NCBI GenBank assembly: GCA_037129475.1
Contig: JBAXUY010000002.1
Coordinates: 56,160-120,159, forward strand
Length of the DNA: 64,000 nt
Source of the DNA: RGVT01 sp037129475
GTDB lineage: Bacteria > Planctomycetota > Planctomycetia > Pirellulales > UBA1268
Direction: 5' to 3'
Of this stretch, positions 16,949-25,588 are shown piece after piece; the stretch's first letter is position 1, and each line of letters begins with the position of its first letter. The notes under the pieces were generated by a model, which was not told the origin of the DNA, made no database searches, and saw only the letters and a list, made by a program, of their open reading frames with translations. A program made the translations under genes and the position numbers.

Positions 16949-17850
16949 CGACGGCCTCCGTGCGTCTGCACGCCGATGGCCGCCAGCAACGCTCGCAGCG
17001 GTTCCACGTCGGCTGGCATGCGGATGACGGTCAGGGCCTCGCCGCGGCGTGTGATGGCATCTGCGACGGCCTCGGCGAGCCGGCCGACGGCGACGACGCA
17101 GTCGACCTCGCCCCGTTCCACGAGCCGGCGGGCCGAAGCTTCGCCGGGAAGGAACCGGCCGCCATCGCGATCGGCCCGCGCGATCGCCCCGGCGGCACCG
17201 TACCGCCACGTGCACGTCGCAGCCGCAGCGGCATGGTCGGCCGCCCCGAGGGGAATCTCGAAGGCAGGTTTTGCATGGGCGATCTCGCGGACGAGATGCG
17301 TGATGGCCCACGGCTCGAGCCCGAGCGCATCGGCCGAATCATCGGTCACGAGCGCCACACACGAGGCCTTCGCGATCGCCGCCCGTGCGGCGACGCATGC
17401 CTCGACCAACGGGCCGCGCGCCGTGGGCGGCTCACCGCCGCGCACGAGATGCTGGAGAAGCCGCGCCGCTTCGACCGACGACGCCGGTGTCGGCGGCATC
17501 CGCAGAACCACGGCACGCTGCGGCAGGAGTGCGGCGACCGCCGGATGCGTGGCAGCCGGGTCGCAGCCCCAGAGGATCACGAGATCGGCGCGATCACGCA
17601 TTTCTTCGACATCGGCCGTCACGGCCCCGGCCCGGGCGATCGTCGGGCCTGCCGGCCGATCGACGTCGGCTGCCCCGAAGTCGATCGCCGCCCCGAGGGC
17701 CTCGGCGAGGTCGCAGGCCGCCCGGATGGCTTCGGCTGATGCGCCGCGCAGCCCCGTGAGAAGCACACGGCGGGCGTGTGTGAGTTGCGCGGCGCGCCGG
17801 TCGGGGTCGCCCGTGGGAAGCGGAGCCTGAGTCGCCGCGCGCGGCATCAT
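16945..17850 (-). CDS. fhcB: Formyltransferase/hydrolase complex subunit B homologue
   Basis: 301 residues, shorter than archaeal FmdB/FwdB. It resembles the molybdopterin-type fold of that subunit (LVILWGCDPAATHPAVA; WAITHLVREIAHAKPAFEIPLGAADHAAAAATCTWRYGAAGAIARA). The N-terminal CxxC iron-sulfur motif and the Cys/Sec metal ligand of the archaeal dehydrogenases are absent, as is known for bacterial Fhc complexes that act as hydrolases. The start ATG overlaps the DUF1080 stop, and the stop overlaps fhcA, both by ATGA. Confidence 0.82.
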   Translation of the reverse strand: MMPRAATQAPLPTGDPDRRAAQLTHARRVLLTGLRGASAEAIRAACDLAEALGAAIDFGAADVDRPAGPTIARAGAVTADVEEMRDRADLVILWGCDPAATHPAVAALLPQRAVVLRMPPTPASSVEAARLLQHLVRGGEPPTARGPLVEACVAARAAIAKASCVALVTDDSADALGLEPWAITHLVREIAHAKPAFEIPLGAADHAAAAATCTWRYGAAGAIARADRDGGRFLPGEASARRLVERGEVDCVVAVGRLAEAVADAITRRGEALTVIRMPADVEPLRALLAAIGVQTHGGRR

Positions 17851-18875
17851 GACTTCGGCAGCACCCAGATGTTGCGATAGCGCACGGGATTGGTGTGGTT
17901 CTGCAGGTGCAGCGGCCCCGTGGGCTGCTCTTGTTTCTGAGGGCCGCCGGGGGTGATCTTGGGCACTTCCACGTCGTCCTGGATCACGACACCATTGTGC
18001 CGCACGGTCATGCGAGCCGGCTTCACCTTGGCGCCGTTCTCGAACCGTGGCGCCGTGAAGTCGATGTCGTAGGTCTGCCACGAAAGCGGCGGCAGGCACA
18101 TGTTCACGCTCGGGGCCGCCACGGAGTAGACACCGCCGCACTCGTTGTTTTTCCCTTCGAGCCCGAAGCTGTCGAGCATCTGCACCTCGTAGCAGCCCTG
18201 TACGTAGGCCCCGCTATTGCCGCGCTTCTGGCCGCGCTCGTGCGGCTGATACGGAAGACAAAACTCGACGTGCCAGCGGGCGTCGCCGAAGGAATCGGCC
18301 GTCGTGACCCCTTCCATCAACAGTCCGTCATCGGTGATCCGTGGGCTCACGAGCGTCTTCGTCTCATCGACCGGACCGGCCCCGTCGAAGATCACGATGG
18401 CACCGGCCGGTGGTTTCTCACCGAGCGTGGGGCTCTTCCGCTCGACCTTTGGAAACGACGCCACCGCGTTGCCGTCGTCACCCAGCATCACAACGGCCCC
18501 GTCGCGAATCTCGCCGCGCCGCTTCTGGCCGGTCCAGTCGACACCCTCGAGCGTGACGACGGCCTTGCCCCCGGCGTCGGTCCGCGTGCCCTTGCCAACG
18601 ACCTTGTTCGGCCGGCTCCAGCCGTCACCGGGAAGCCCACCGGGATACGCGACCACGTCGAACGCGCCCTCGCCGAGGGCCACGACCTGAATGCCGAGCC
18701 GCAGGGGCTGGCCGTCGATCGACGCCTCGCCGGCGTATTCGCCCTGGAGGGCGAAATCAGCGTCGGCCCTGGAAGCATCCGTGAACACGGGCTTGTCGGC
18801 CGCGGCTGCCGGCGCGAGCGGGGCGATGGATGCCATGAGGCAGACGGCGAGGAACAGCCGGGCGGGCGAAAGCAT
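17847..18875 (-). CDS. Secreted DUF1080 (3-keto-disaccharide hydrolase-like) protein
   Basis: 342 residues with a signal peptide (MLSPARLFLAVCLMASIAPL...AAAADK). DUF1080 features: GDARWHVEFCLPYQP, RGNSGAYVQGCYEVQMLDSFG, a 'WQTYDIDFTAPRF' strand, ARMTVRHNGVVIQDDVEVP, and the ending GPLHLQNHTNPVRYRNIWVLPKS. The family folds as a concanavalin-like sandwich and includes 3-keto-disaccharide hydrolases; the substrate here is unknown. About 130 residues of extra N-terminal sequence precede the domain. GGAGA lies about 8 bases before the ATG. The ATGA link to fhcB is unusual. Confidence 0.87.
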   Translation of the reverse strand: MLSPARLFLAVCLMASIAPLAPAAAADKPVFTDASRADADFALQGEYAGEASIDGQPLRLGIQVVALGEGAFDVVAYPGGLPGDGWSRPNKVVGKGTRTDAGGKAVVTLEGVDWTGQKRRGEIRDGAVVMLGDDGNAVASFPKVERKSPTLGEKPPAGAIVIFDGAGPVDETKTLVSPRITDDGLLMEGVTTADSFGDARWHVEFCLPYQPHERGQKRGNSGAYVQGCYEVQMLDSFGLEGKNNECGGVYSVAAPSVNMCLPPLSWQTYDIDFTAPRFENGAKVKPARMTVRHNGVVIQDDVEVPKITPGGPQKQEQPTGPLHLQNHTNPVRYRNIWVLPKS

Positions 18876-18940
18876 GAAAGATCTCCAGGGAGAAGACAGT
18901 ATGCGCCACGCCCGGAGCAGCGAGAAAGGGATGCCGCGAA

Positions 18941-20293
18941 TCAGGCGAGGCCGGTGAGCGGGCCGTCGCCGCAGTAGTCGGGGTTGCCGAACCGCACGAG
19001 CGACGTGTGACCCATCGCGTGGGCCAGGGCCAGATGGAGCCGGTTGTGCGGCACGCCCGGGAACTGCAGGGCCCGGCCCATCTGGAACCCGAGGCCGTTG
19101 CCGATCATCACCCAGGGGATGTCGTCGAGGGAATGGGAGTTGCCCTCGCCGAGTTCGTTCGTCCAGAGGATCGTGGTGTGGTCGAGGAGCGAGCCCGAGC
19201 TGCCCGGTTCGGGTGTTTCCGCGAGCCGCTTGGCCAGATGCGCGATCTCGCCCGCATACCAGGTGTTGATCTTCGTGAGCTTCTCCTGGGCGGCTTCGTT
19301 CGTATTCGGCTCGTGGGAGAGCTCGTGCTGCCCCTCGTCGATGCCGAGCCACTTCATGTGGGGCTGGCCGACCGAGTTGGTGAACTGCAGCGTCATGACG
19401 CGGGCGAAGTCGGCCGCCAGCGACGACACGACGAGTTCGATCTGCATCCGGCTGATCTTCGGCATCCGGTCGTTCTGTTCGACGATGCCCTGCTCGAGCA
19501 CAGGCACGGAATGCCCCACACTCTCCGTGTGGTTCGCCAGTTCCTGCTCGAAGTCGCGCACGAGCGCCGTGTGCTCCTCGAGAATCCGTCGGTCTTCGGC
19601 CGGCAGCGCCCCGGCCACCTTGGCCAGGTCTTCACGCAACTCGTCGAGCACGCTCTGCATGCTCTCGCGATCCTTCATCTGGCCGTAGAGTTTGTGGAAC
19701 ATCTGGTAGGGGTCGTCGATCGGAGCGACGGGCTTGTTGGGCCCGGCGTAGACCATGCGTGTCCACGTGTCGGCACGATTGGGTACGAGCACGCCGAACT
19801 CCAGCGAGCCGAAGCGGGTGGCCGTCTCGGGCCCCGTCTGGAGGTGGTTCTTGATCTCCTGGTCGATCGAGAGGCCGCTCGACCATCCCGCGGGCGTCTC
19901 GCCCCCGCCCTGGATGTTGCCGGGGAACAGTTCGATGCCGGTGAGCAGGCAGCCCATGCCGCGCATGTGGCGGTCGCCGTCGCCGCCGACCTTGTCGTGC
20001 ACGCCTCGGAGCGTGAGCAGCCGGTCGCGATACGGTTCGAAGGGCTGGAGGATCGGCGGCAGTTCGGCAGGCACCTGTACGGGGCCGGGCGTGAGAAACG
20101 GCCCCGGGGTCATCGGCCAGAAGTTTTTCTTCACCACGCCGTCGGGGCTGAACACGATCACGAGCCGCCGCTTTTCCGGTGCGCCCGCCGCCGCCGCAAG
20201 ACTCGGCAGGTTGCCCAGGAAGGGGAGCACTCCCGCACCGACGCCGAGCGTGCGGAGCAGATCGCGGCGCGAAAGCCGGGCGAATCTGGTCAT
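18941..20293 (-). CDS. Tat-exported DUF1552 protein
   Basis: 450 residues. The N-terminus has a twin-arginine signal (SRRDLLRTLG, Arg9-Arg10) followed by a hydrophobic stretch ending AAAAGAPEKRR. The family features are RLVIVFSPDGVVKKNFWP, GDGDRHMRGMGCLLTG, GWSSGLSIDQEI, a central SRMQIELVVSSLAADFARVMTLQF, and TTILWTNELGEGNSHSLDDIPWVMIGN. DUF1552 proteins are nearly always encoded next to DUF1592-type cytochrome proteins; the function is unknown. The start overlaps the upstream stop by 4 bases. Confidence 0.92.
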   Translation of the reverse strand: MTRFARLSRRDLLRTLGVGAGVLPFLGNLPSLAAAAGAPEKRRLVIVFSPDGVVKKNFWPMTPGPFLTPGPVQVPAELPPILQPFEPYRDRLLTLRGVHDKVGGDGDRHMRGMGCLLTGIELFPGNIQGGGETPAGWSSGLSIDQEIKNHLQTGPETATRFGSLEFGVLVPNRADTWTRMVYAGPNKPVAPIDDPYQMFHKLYGQMKDRESMQSVLDELREDLAKVAGALPAEDRRILEEHTALVRDFEQELANHTESVGHSVPVLEQGIVEQNDRMPKISRMQIELVVSSLAADFARVMTLQFTNSVGQPHMKWLGIDEGQHELSHEPNTNEAAQEKLTKINTWYAGEIAHLAKRLAETPEPGSSGSLLDHTTILWTNELGEGNSHSLDDIPWVMIGNGLGFQMGRALQFPGVPHNRLHLALAHAMGHTSLVRFGNPDYCGDGPLTGLA

Positions 20294-22656
20294 GGCTGTG
20301 ATTCCGGAGGCCGAGCCTGCGCCTGGGCCACGTCGAACTTCGGCGGTGTCGCCGCCATGGAAATGATATCGACGAGGAGCCGGCGAATGTCGAATCCGCC
20401 TTTTTTGAACGACGCACGCAGATTTTCCAGCGTGTCGGGCCCCCAGGCCCGCATCGGCTGCTTCACGAGGGCATGGAACAGGCTTTGCACGAAGGCCTCC
20501 TGCGCATCGCGGCTCGAGGCCACATAGGTGGCGAGTTCGCGGGCCCCCTTGAATGTGGCCTCCGGACCCTCGCGCGGCAGGTAGGAGCCAGAGGCATCGA
20601 CCGGCTTCTCCGTGGTGCCGTGCTTCTCCGCGGCGCGATGGCGGCCGATCGCATCGAACTCCTCGAGGGCGAATCCAAGCGGATTGATCATCGTGTGGCA
20701 GGTCTGGCAGGCCACGGCGCTCGTCTGCAGGGCCACGCGCTCACGCGTGGTGAGATCGGGATGCTGCTCGGGCGCGAGGGGGGCCACCGCCTCCTCCGGC
20801 GGCTTGAGCACGTTGCCGAGCACACTTCGCGCGAGGAACACGCCGCGATGGATCGGGGAGGTCGCGGCCGTGTAGGAGAGCACGCTCATCATGTAGGGAT
20901 GGGAGAGCACACCACCGCGGCGGCCGTCATCGAGCCGCACCCGCTGAAACGGTGCATCGGCCGGCAGTGTCGCTCCGTAGAGCGGGGCAAGCCGGCCGTT
21001 CAGGTAGACCGTGTCGTCGGTGAAGAGCCGGCGGAAGTCGGTGTCCGACGGCGCCCCGGATGCGCCGAGAACGTCGTCGAGGAAGAGCAGCAGGCTCGTC
21101 CGCAGGTCTGCTGCCACCTCGGGCGAGAAGCCGGCGTAGAGGTCCTTGTCTTTGGCGAGTTCCGGACCGTGGTCGATCCGAAGCCAGGTGAGGAGAAAGT
21201 CGCGGAGCTTGGCCTGCGTGCGTCGGTCGGCCACCATCCGCTCGGCCTGGGCTCGGATCTGCTCGGGCGTGGCGAGTTGGTTGTGGGCGGCGGCCGTCCA
21301 GAGCGGCTGGTCGGGGATCGAATCCCACAGTCCGAACGACAGCCGGGCCGCCGTGTCAAACGGGTCGGTGTCGCCGCCCGCGCCCGGCTCCCGAAACAGG
21401 AACCGCGGCGACCCGAGGACGAGGAGCAGCGACCGCTTCAAGCCGGTGTCGAGGTCGGGGGCATCGCCGAACGCGCGATCGACGACGAGCGTCTTGAGTT
21501 CGGGCGCGAGCGGCCGGCGGAATGCCCGCTCGGCGAACGTGGCCGCAAAGGCCCGAAGCTTCTCCGCGCGGTCGGCGGCGTCACGCTTCACGCCCGCGAG
21601 GTGCTCGATGTGGTCGAGGACGTAGGCCGCCGTCTCGCTCGCAGCCGCCGTGGCCGCCTGGAACCAGTCCTTCGAGACGGATGTGCCGCGCTCGTACCCG
21701 ATCGACTTGTCGTCGGGCGGGAAGGGCGTGGCGAGCACGAACACCTGGGGGCTGTCGCGGGGGATGAGGCAGCTTGCCGGAACCGTTTCAAGGACGCCCG
21801 CCGGAGGCTTCCAGAGAAGCTCGACCGAGGCATGCGCCGGCAGTTCGTGCTTCGTGTTGTCGACGCCCTGGTTGGCTTTCGAGAACTCGAGCCGCAGCGG
21901 ATACGTCCGGCCACCGAGCAGGAAGATCGTGCCGCGATGCTCCGTCGCATCGCCCGACTTCACGTAGGCATCGATGAGCGGTGGTTCGTACCAGGCCGTA
22001 TTGAGCGCGAGCTTGGCGGAGTGGGCCGTGCGGACCACGAACTCGTAGTGCCCCGTCTCGGGCGGCACGAGCGAGCCCGTCCAGCGGATCGCGAACCGGT
22101 TGGGCTCGAACCGCTCCGGGTCGGGGCCCTCGACGCCGAAGTCGAAGGCCACCTGCGGATCGACCTGCTCGTAGACGAGGTTCTTGCCGCGGTCGAAGTC
22201 GCGGCCCATGAAATACTCTGCTCGCAGGCCGCGCTGCGCATCGACGCCCGGGCCGCGGCCGCGGAAGCTGGCGACGAGGTCGGCGACGACGTTGCGGTAT
22301 TGCCGCACGGTGAGCCGCGAGAGGTCGACACGGGCCGGACGGTTGCGGTCGCGGGCCACCGGCGAATAGAAGGCGCCGTGGATGTATTCGGCGACCTGCC
22401 TGGCCGCAACGCCGGTCACCTTCGAGGGGTCGTCCTCCGGCATCGTTTCGTCGATGTAGGCAGCGAGTTGGTTGACCGAGCGGTCACCCACGAGCGGGTC
22501 GGGGACGTCGGTCGTGCCGGCGCCCGTGTCGCCATGGCAGCGGGCGCAATGCTCCTTGTAGACGGCCAGGCCGGGATGGTCGGCAGACCATGCCGGGCGG
22601 CAGATGATCGCCGCCATGGCGATGGAGGCCAGCATCAGAATGCAGGTGGAACGCAT
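20290..22656 (-). CDS. Planctomycete cytochrome protein with DUF1587/PA14/DUF1595/1592/1588/1585 domains
   Basis: 788 residues with a signal peptide ending near WSADHPG. A c-type heme motif CARCH (Cys37, Cys40, His41) opens a cytochrome domain (about 28-100). DUF1587 follows (RLTVRQYRNVVADLVA), then a PA14-like insert (RAEYFMGRDFD...WTGSLVPPETGHYEFVVRTAHSAKLALN), DUF1595 (ERAFRRPLAPELKTL), DUF1592 (RLSFGLWDSIPDQPL), DUF1588 (SPIHRGVFLARSVLG, with CQTCHTMINPLGFALEEFD) and DUF1585 (LFHALVKQPMRAWG). It may form an electron-transfer or hydrolytic surface complex with the DUF1552 partner; the role is not established. The ATG at 22656 gives the signal peptide. Confidence 0.93.
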   Translation of the reverse strand: MRSTCILMLASIAMAAIICRPAWSADHPGLAVYKEHCARCHGDTGAGTTDVPDPLVGDRSVNQLAAYIDETMPEDDPSKVTGVAARQVAEYIHGAFYSPVARDRNRPARVDLSRLTVRQYRNVVADLVASFRGRGPGVDAQRGLRAEYFMGRDFDRGKNLVYEQVDPQVAFDFGVEGPDPERFEPNRFAIRWTGSLVPPETGHYEFVVRTAHSAKLALNTAWYEPPLIDAYVKSGDATEHRGTIFLLGGRTYPLRLEFSKANQGVDNTKHELPAHASVELLWKPPAGVLETVPASCLIPRDSPQVFVLATPFPPDDKSIGYERGTSVSKDWFQAATAAASETAAYVLDHIEHLAGVKRDAADRAEKLRAFAATFAERAFRRPLAPELKTLVVDRAFGDAPDLDTGLKRSLLLVLGSPRFLFREPGAGGDTDPFDTAARLSFGLWDSIPDQPLWTAAAHNQLATPEQIRAQAERMVADRRTQAKLRDFLLTWLRIDHGPELAKDKDLYAGFSPEVAADLRTSLLLFLDDVLGASGAPSDTDFRRLFTDDTVYLNGRLAPLYGATLPADAPFQRVRLDDGRRGGVLSHPYMMSVLSYTAATSPIHRGVFLARSVLGNVLKPPEEAVAPLAPEQHPDLTTRERVALQTSAVACQTCHTMINPLGFALEEFDAIGRHRAAEKHGTTEKPVDASGSYLPREGPEATFKGARELATYVASSRDAQEAFVQSLFHALVKQPMRAWGPDTLENLRASFKKGGFDIRRLLVDIISMAATPPKFDVAQAQARPPESQP

Positions 22657-22670
22657 GCGGCAAGACTCGG

Positions 22671-22678
22671 AATATACT
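22671..22678. promoter_or_regulatory. Overlapping divergent -10 elements
   Basis: The 60-base gap between two divergent genes contains AATATACT. Forward it reads TATACT (22673-22678) towards the oxidoreductase; on the other strand it reads TATATT (22671-22676) towards the cytochrome gene, 14 bases before its ATG. It is embedded in the imperfect palindrome GGAATATACTCC. No strong -35 is visible in either direction. Confidence 0.4.
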
Positions 22679-22716
22679 CCATGGTATTGTTCGTCGTTCG
22701 CATCGGGAAACATCGC

Positions 22717-24045
22717 ATGATTCCGCAGGGCAAGGCTCAGACTGGCAGATTGCGGCGCCGTACGTTCACGGGCTTCGTAGCGGGCTTGCCCGGGTTTTTC
22801 GCCACGCACGGTTTCGGGGCGGCTCCGGCGGAGGGCCCGTCCGACAAGCTCAATCTCGCCATCGTCGGCATCGGCGGGCAGGGAGCCGCGAACCTCAAGG
22901 ACCTGAAGCAGCAGAACATCGTCGCCCTCTGTGACGTCGACGAGCAGCGGGGCGCGAAGGCGTTCGAGGAGTTCCCGCAGGCGCGCCGCTTCACCGACTT
23001 CCGCACGATGTTCGACAGCCTCGAGAAGGAGATCGACGGCGTCGTGATCAGCACGCCTGACCACACCCACTTTCATCCCGCCTGGTGGGCGATCGAGCGC
23101 GGCAAGCACGTGTACCTGGAGAAACCACTGGCGCACGAAGTGGACGAGGTGCGGCGGATCACCGAGGCTGCCCGGGCGAAGAAGCTGGCTACGCAGCTTG
23201 GTTCGCAGCGGCACGCGCTCCCGGGGCTGCGGGCTGGGGTCGAGTTCGTGAAGGCCGGCACGATCGGCACCGTGACCGAAGTCCACTCGTGGGTCGCGAG
23301 CAAGCGGGGCATGCCGAAGCCGCCGGGGCCGGCGGCCCAGCCTCCGGCCACGCTCGACTGGGATCTGTGGCTGGGGCCCGTCGCCGAGCGGCCCTACACC
23401 GCCGGCTTTGCACCGTATGACTGGCGGTTCTGGTGGGAGTTCGGCACTGGCGAAACGGGCAACTGGGGCTGCCACATCCTCGATATCCCGTTTTGGGCGC
23501 TCGACCTCGCGCATCCCGTGCGCGTGTCGGGCAGCGGACCCACGCCAGATCCCGACCGCACGCCGACGCAGCTCACCAGCCGGCTCGACTTCCCGGCCCG
23601 CACTGCGGCCGACGGCAAGGCGCTGCCCGCCGTGAGCGTGCACTGGTATCAGGGGGTGCCACCCGTGATCGCCACATGTGGCATCGACGTCGAAGCGGTC
23701 AAGAAGAAAAACACACTGTTCATCGGCACACAGGGGATGCTCCTGTGCGGGTTCGACGACTGGCGGCTGCTGCCGGAGCCGAAGTTCACCGACGTGAAGG
23801 CCGCGCCGCAGACACTCCCCCCGTCGCCGGGCTTCCGCCGCGAGTGGGTCGATGCCTGCCGCGGCGGCCCGCCCGCGACCTGCAATTTCGACTACACCGG
23901 CCCGCTCTCCGAGAGCGTGCTCCTCGCGAACATCGCCTACCGCGTGCAGGGCGAGTTCACGTGGGATGCAGCTGCGATGAAAAGCGACCGGGCCGACGTG
24001 AACGCGCTCTTGCGCCGGGCCTACCGCAAGGGCTGGGAGGTCTGA
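22717..24045 (+). CDS. Tat-exported Gfo/Idh/MocA family oxidoreductase
   Basis: 442 residues. A Tat-like signal (RLRRRTFTGF at 11-20, then a hydrophobic stretch to about 38) precedes the NAD(P)-binding domain: LNLAIVGIGGQGAANL (about 46-60), VALCDVD, and VVISTPDHTHFHPAWWAIERGKHVYLEKPL with the catalytic-type Glu-Lys-Pro at 135-137. The C-terminal domain has WWEFGTGETGNWGCHILD. Relatives act on sugars or inositols, using bound cofactor when exported. GGGAA lies 8 bases before the ATG; an upstream ATG at 22681 is possible but lies too close to the -10. It ends 1 base from the convergent sulfatase gene. Confidence 0.9.
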   Translation: MIPQGKAQTGRLRRRTFTGFVAGLPGFFATHGFGAAPAEGPSDKLNLAIVGIGGQGAANLKDLKQQNIVALCDVDEQRGAKAFEEFPQARRFTDFRTMFDSLEKEIDGVVISTPDHTHFHPAWWAIERGKHVYLEKPLAHEVDEVRRITEAARAKKLATQLGSQRHALPGLRAGVEFVKAGTIGTVTEVHSWVASKRGMPKPPGPAAQPPATLDWDLWLGPVAERPYTAGFAPYDWRFWWEFGTGETGNWGCHILDIPFWALDLAHPVRVSGSGPTPDPDRTPTQLTSRLDFPARTAADGKALPAVSVHWYQGVPPVIATCGIDVEAVKKKNTLFIGTQGMLLCGFDDWRLLPEPKFTDVKAAPQTLPPSPGFRREWVDACRGGPPATCNFDYTGPLSESVLLANIAYRVQGEFTWDAAAMKSDRADVNALLRRAYRKGWEV

Positions 24046-24046
24046 C

Positions 24047-25534
24047 TCACCGCACCTTCTGGTCGGGCAGCGCCGTCTGGATGCCCTCGTCGAGCGGCAT
24101 CCGGTCGGCATCGGGCGTGAGGCGGTGGGCGGCGAGCAGGGCGGTGAGTCGGCGTTCGAGATCGGCCCGCGTGGCCGCGTGGGCCGGATTGGCGGCGAGA
24201 TTCACGAGCTCGCCGGGGTCGGCAGTGAGGTCGTAGAGTTCCGGCAGATGGCGGTCGGGCGTGCCGTCGCCGTGGGGATAGCGGATGAACTTCCAGCGGT
24301 CGGTGCGGATACCGCGGATGTTCGGCGTGTACGGAAACTGCTTTTCGTAGTTGTATTCGTAGAGCCATTCCGTGCGCCACGGCGCAGCCGAGCCGGCGAG
24401 CAGGCCCAGCCATGAGCGACCGTCGATGTCGTCGATCGCGGGAGCTCCGCAGGCGGCGAGGATGCTCGGCGCCACGTCGGCCGTGAGCACCTGCTCGCGC
24501 ACGACCCGGCCGGCCGGCAGTCCCGGACCGCGGGCGATGAGCGGGATCCGGATGCTTGGCTCGTGCATCGTCCGCTTGTCGACCATCCCGTGTTCCCCTT
24601 CGAGGAGCCCGTTGTCGCCCATGAAAACAATGAGCGTGTTGTCCCACTGATTCGTCGCCTTCAGGAAGTCGACGAGCCGCCCCACGCTGTCGTCGACCGA
24701 GAGCACCGTGCCCCAGTAGGCATGCACCATGTTCTCGAAGTCCTTGACACCTTCCGGGCTCGTGTCCGGAAACGACTTTCGCCAGTCGAAGAGGGGGCCG
24801 TAGATGCCGTGCCATGTGGGAAGCCGCTGCCGGATCCAGTCGGGCTTGCCGTCGAGGCGGAACGCACTGGTGGGATAGGGCACGCGGACGTCGTCGAACG
24901 CGTGCTCGTACTTGTGCTCGGGAAAATAAAACGAGTGGGGGGCCTTCTGGCCGACGCAGAGCGCCCACGGCTGGCCTGCCTGCCGCCCTTTCAGCCAGTC
25001 GAGCGCGTAGTCGGTGACGACGGTCGTGTAGTAGCCCTCCGGCGTCTCGCGGCGCTTGCCGTTGACGTTCCACTCCGTGTCGAAGTACTTCCCCTGGCCG
25101 GCGTGCGACACGAACCAGTCGAAGCCGGGCCGCGGGGCGTCGTTGTCTTCGCCCATGTGCCACTTGCCGACATACGCCGTCGCGTAGCCCTGCTCGTGGA
25201 GGCGGGATGGCCAGTGCGGCAGCGCGGCGGGCAGTTCCGTGAAGTTGTTGCGGACGCCGTGGCGATGGGCGTAGAGCCCGGTGAGGATGCTCGCCCGGCT
25301 CGGCGAGCAGAGCGACGTCGTGCAGAACGCGTTGGCGAACCGCGCGCCGTCGGCTGCGAGGGCGTCGATCTGCGGCGTCTTCACGTGCTTCGATCCATAG
25401 CAGCCGAGCGCATCGGGCCGCAGATCGTCGCAGAGGATGAAGAGCACGTTCGGGGCTTGCGTCGGCTCGGCAGCGGTCGCAACCGGGACGAGCAGAGCAA
25501 CGAGACACCAGAGGGCCGCAGGCATGGCTCTCAT
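24047..25534 (-). CDS. Secreted type I sulfatase
   Basis: 495 residues with a signal peptide (MRAMPAALWCLVALLVPVATAAE). The sulfatase start NVLFILCDDLRPDALGCYG carries the metal Asp pair (Asp36, Asp37). The activation motif is CSPSR (76-80), where Cys76 would be converted to formylglycine by an anaerobic-type or FGE maturase. Further motifs are GKWHMGEDN, FMGDNGLLEGEHGMVDKRTMHEPSIRIPL and GIRTDRWKFIRY. The iduronate-2-sulfatase-like layout (S1 family) suggests sulfated polysaccharide desulfation; the substrate is not known. It lies 54 bases after the PIN-TRAM gene. Confidence 0.93.
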   Translation of the reverse strand: MRAMPAALWCLVALLVPVATAAEPTQAPNVLFILCDDLRPDALGCYGSKHVKTPQIDALAADGARFANAFCTTSLCSPSRASILTGLYAHRHGVRNNFTELPAALPHWPSRLHEQGYATAYVGKWHMGEDNDAPRPGFDWFVSHAGQGKYFDTEWNVNGKRRETPEGYYTTVVTDYALDWLKGRQAGQPWALCVGQKAPHSFYFPEHKYEHAFDDVRVPYPTSAFRLDGKPDWIRQRLPTWHGIYGPLFDWRKSFPDTSPEGVKDFENMVHAYWGTVLSVDDSVGRLVDFLKATNQWDNTLIVFMGDNGLLEGEHGMVDKRTMHEPSIRIPLIARGPGLPAGRVVREQVLTADVAPSILAACGAPAIDDIDGRSWLGLLAGSAAPWRTEWLYEYNYEKQFPYTPNIRGIRTDRWKFIRYPHGDGTPDRHLPELYDLTADPGELVNLAANPAHAATRADLERRLTALLAAHRLTPDADRMPLDEGIQTALPDQKVR

Positions 25535-25588
25535 GACATGATCCGGAAGCCGCCTTCGGGGGGACGGGTACGAAGCCCGACTCTCGCG

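Noticed and set aside
20473..22716. Long plus-strand frame opposite the DUF1592 cytochrome gene
   Set aside because: It reads into the real oxidoreductase only by chance of an open frame; the Tat signal and RBS set that gene's start at 22717.
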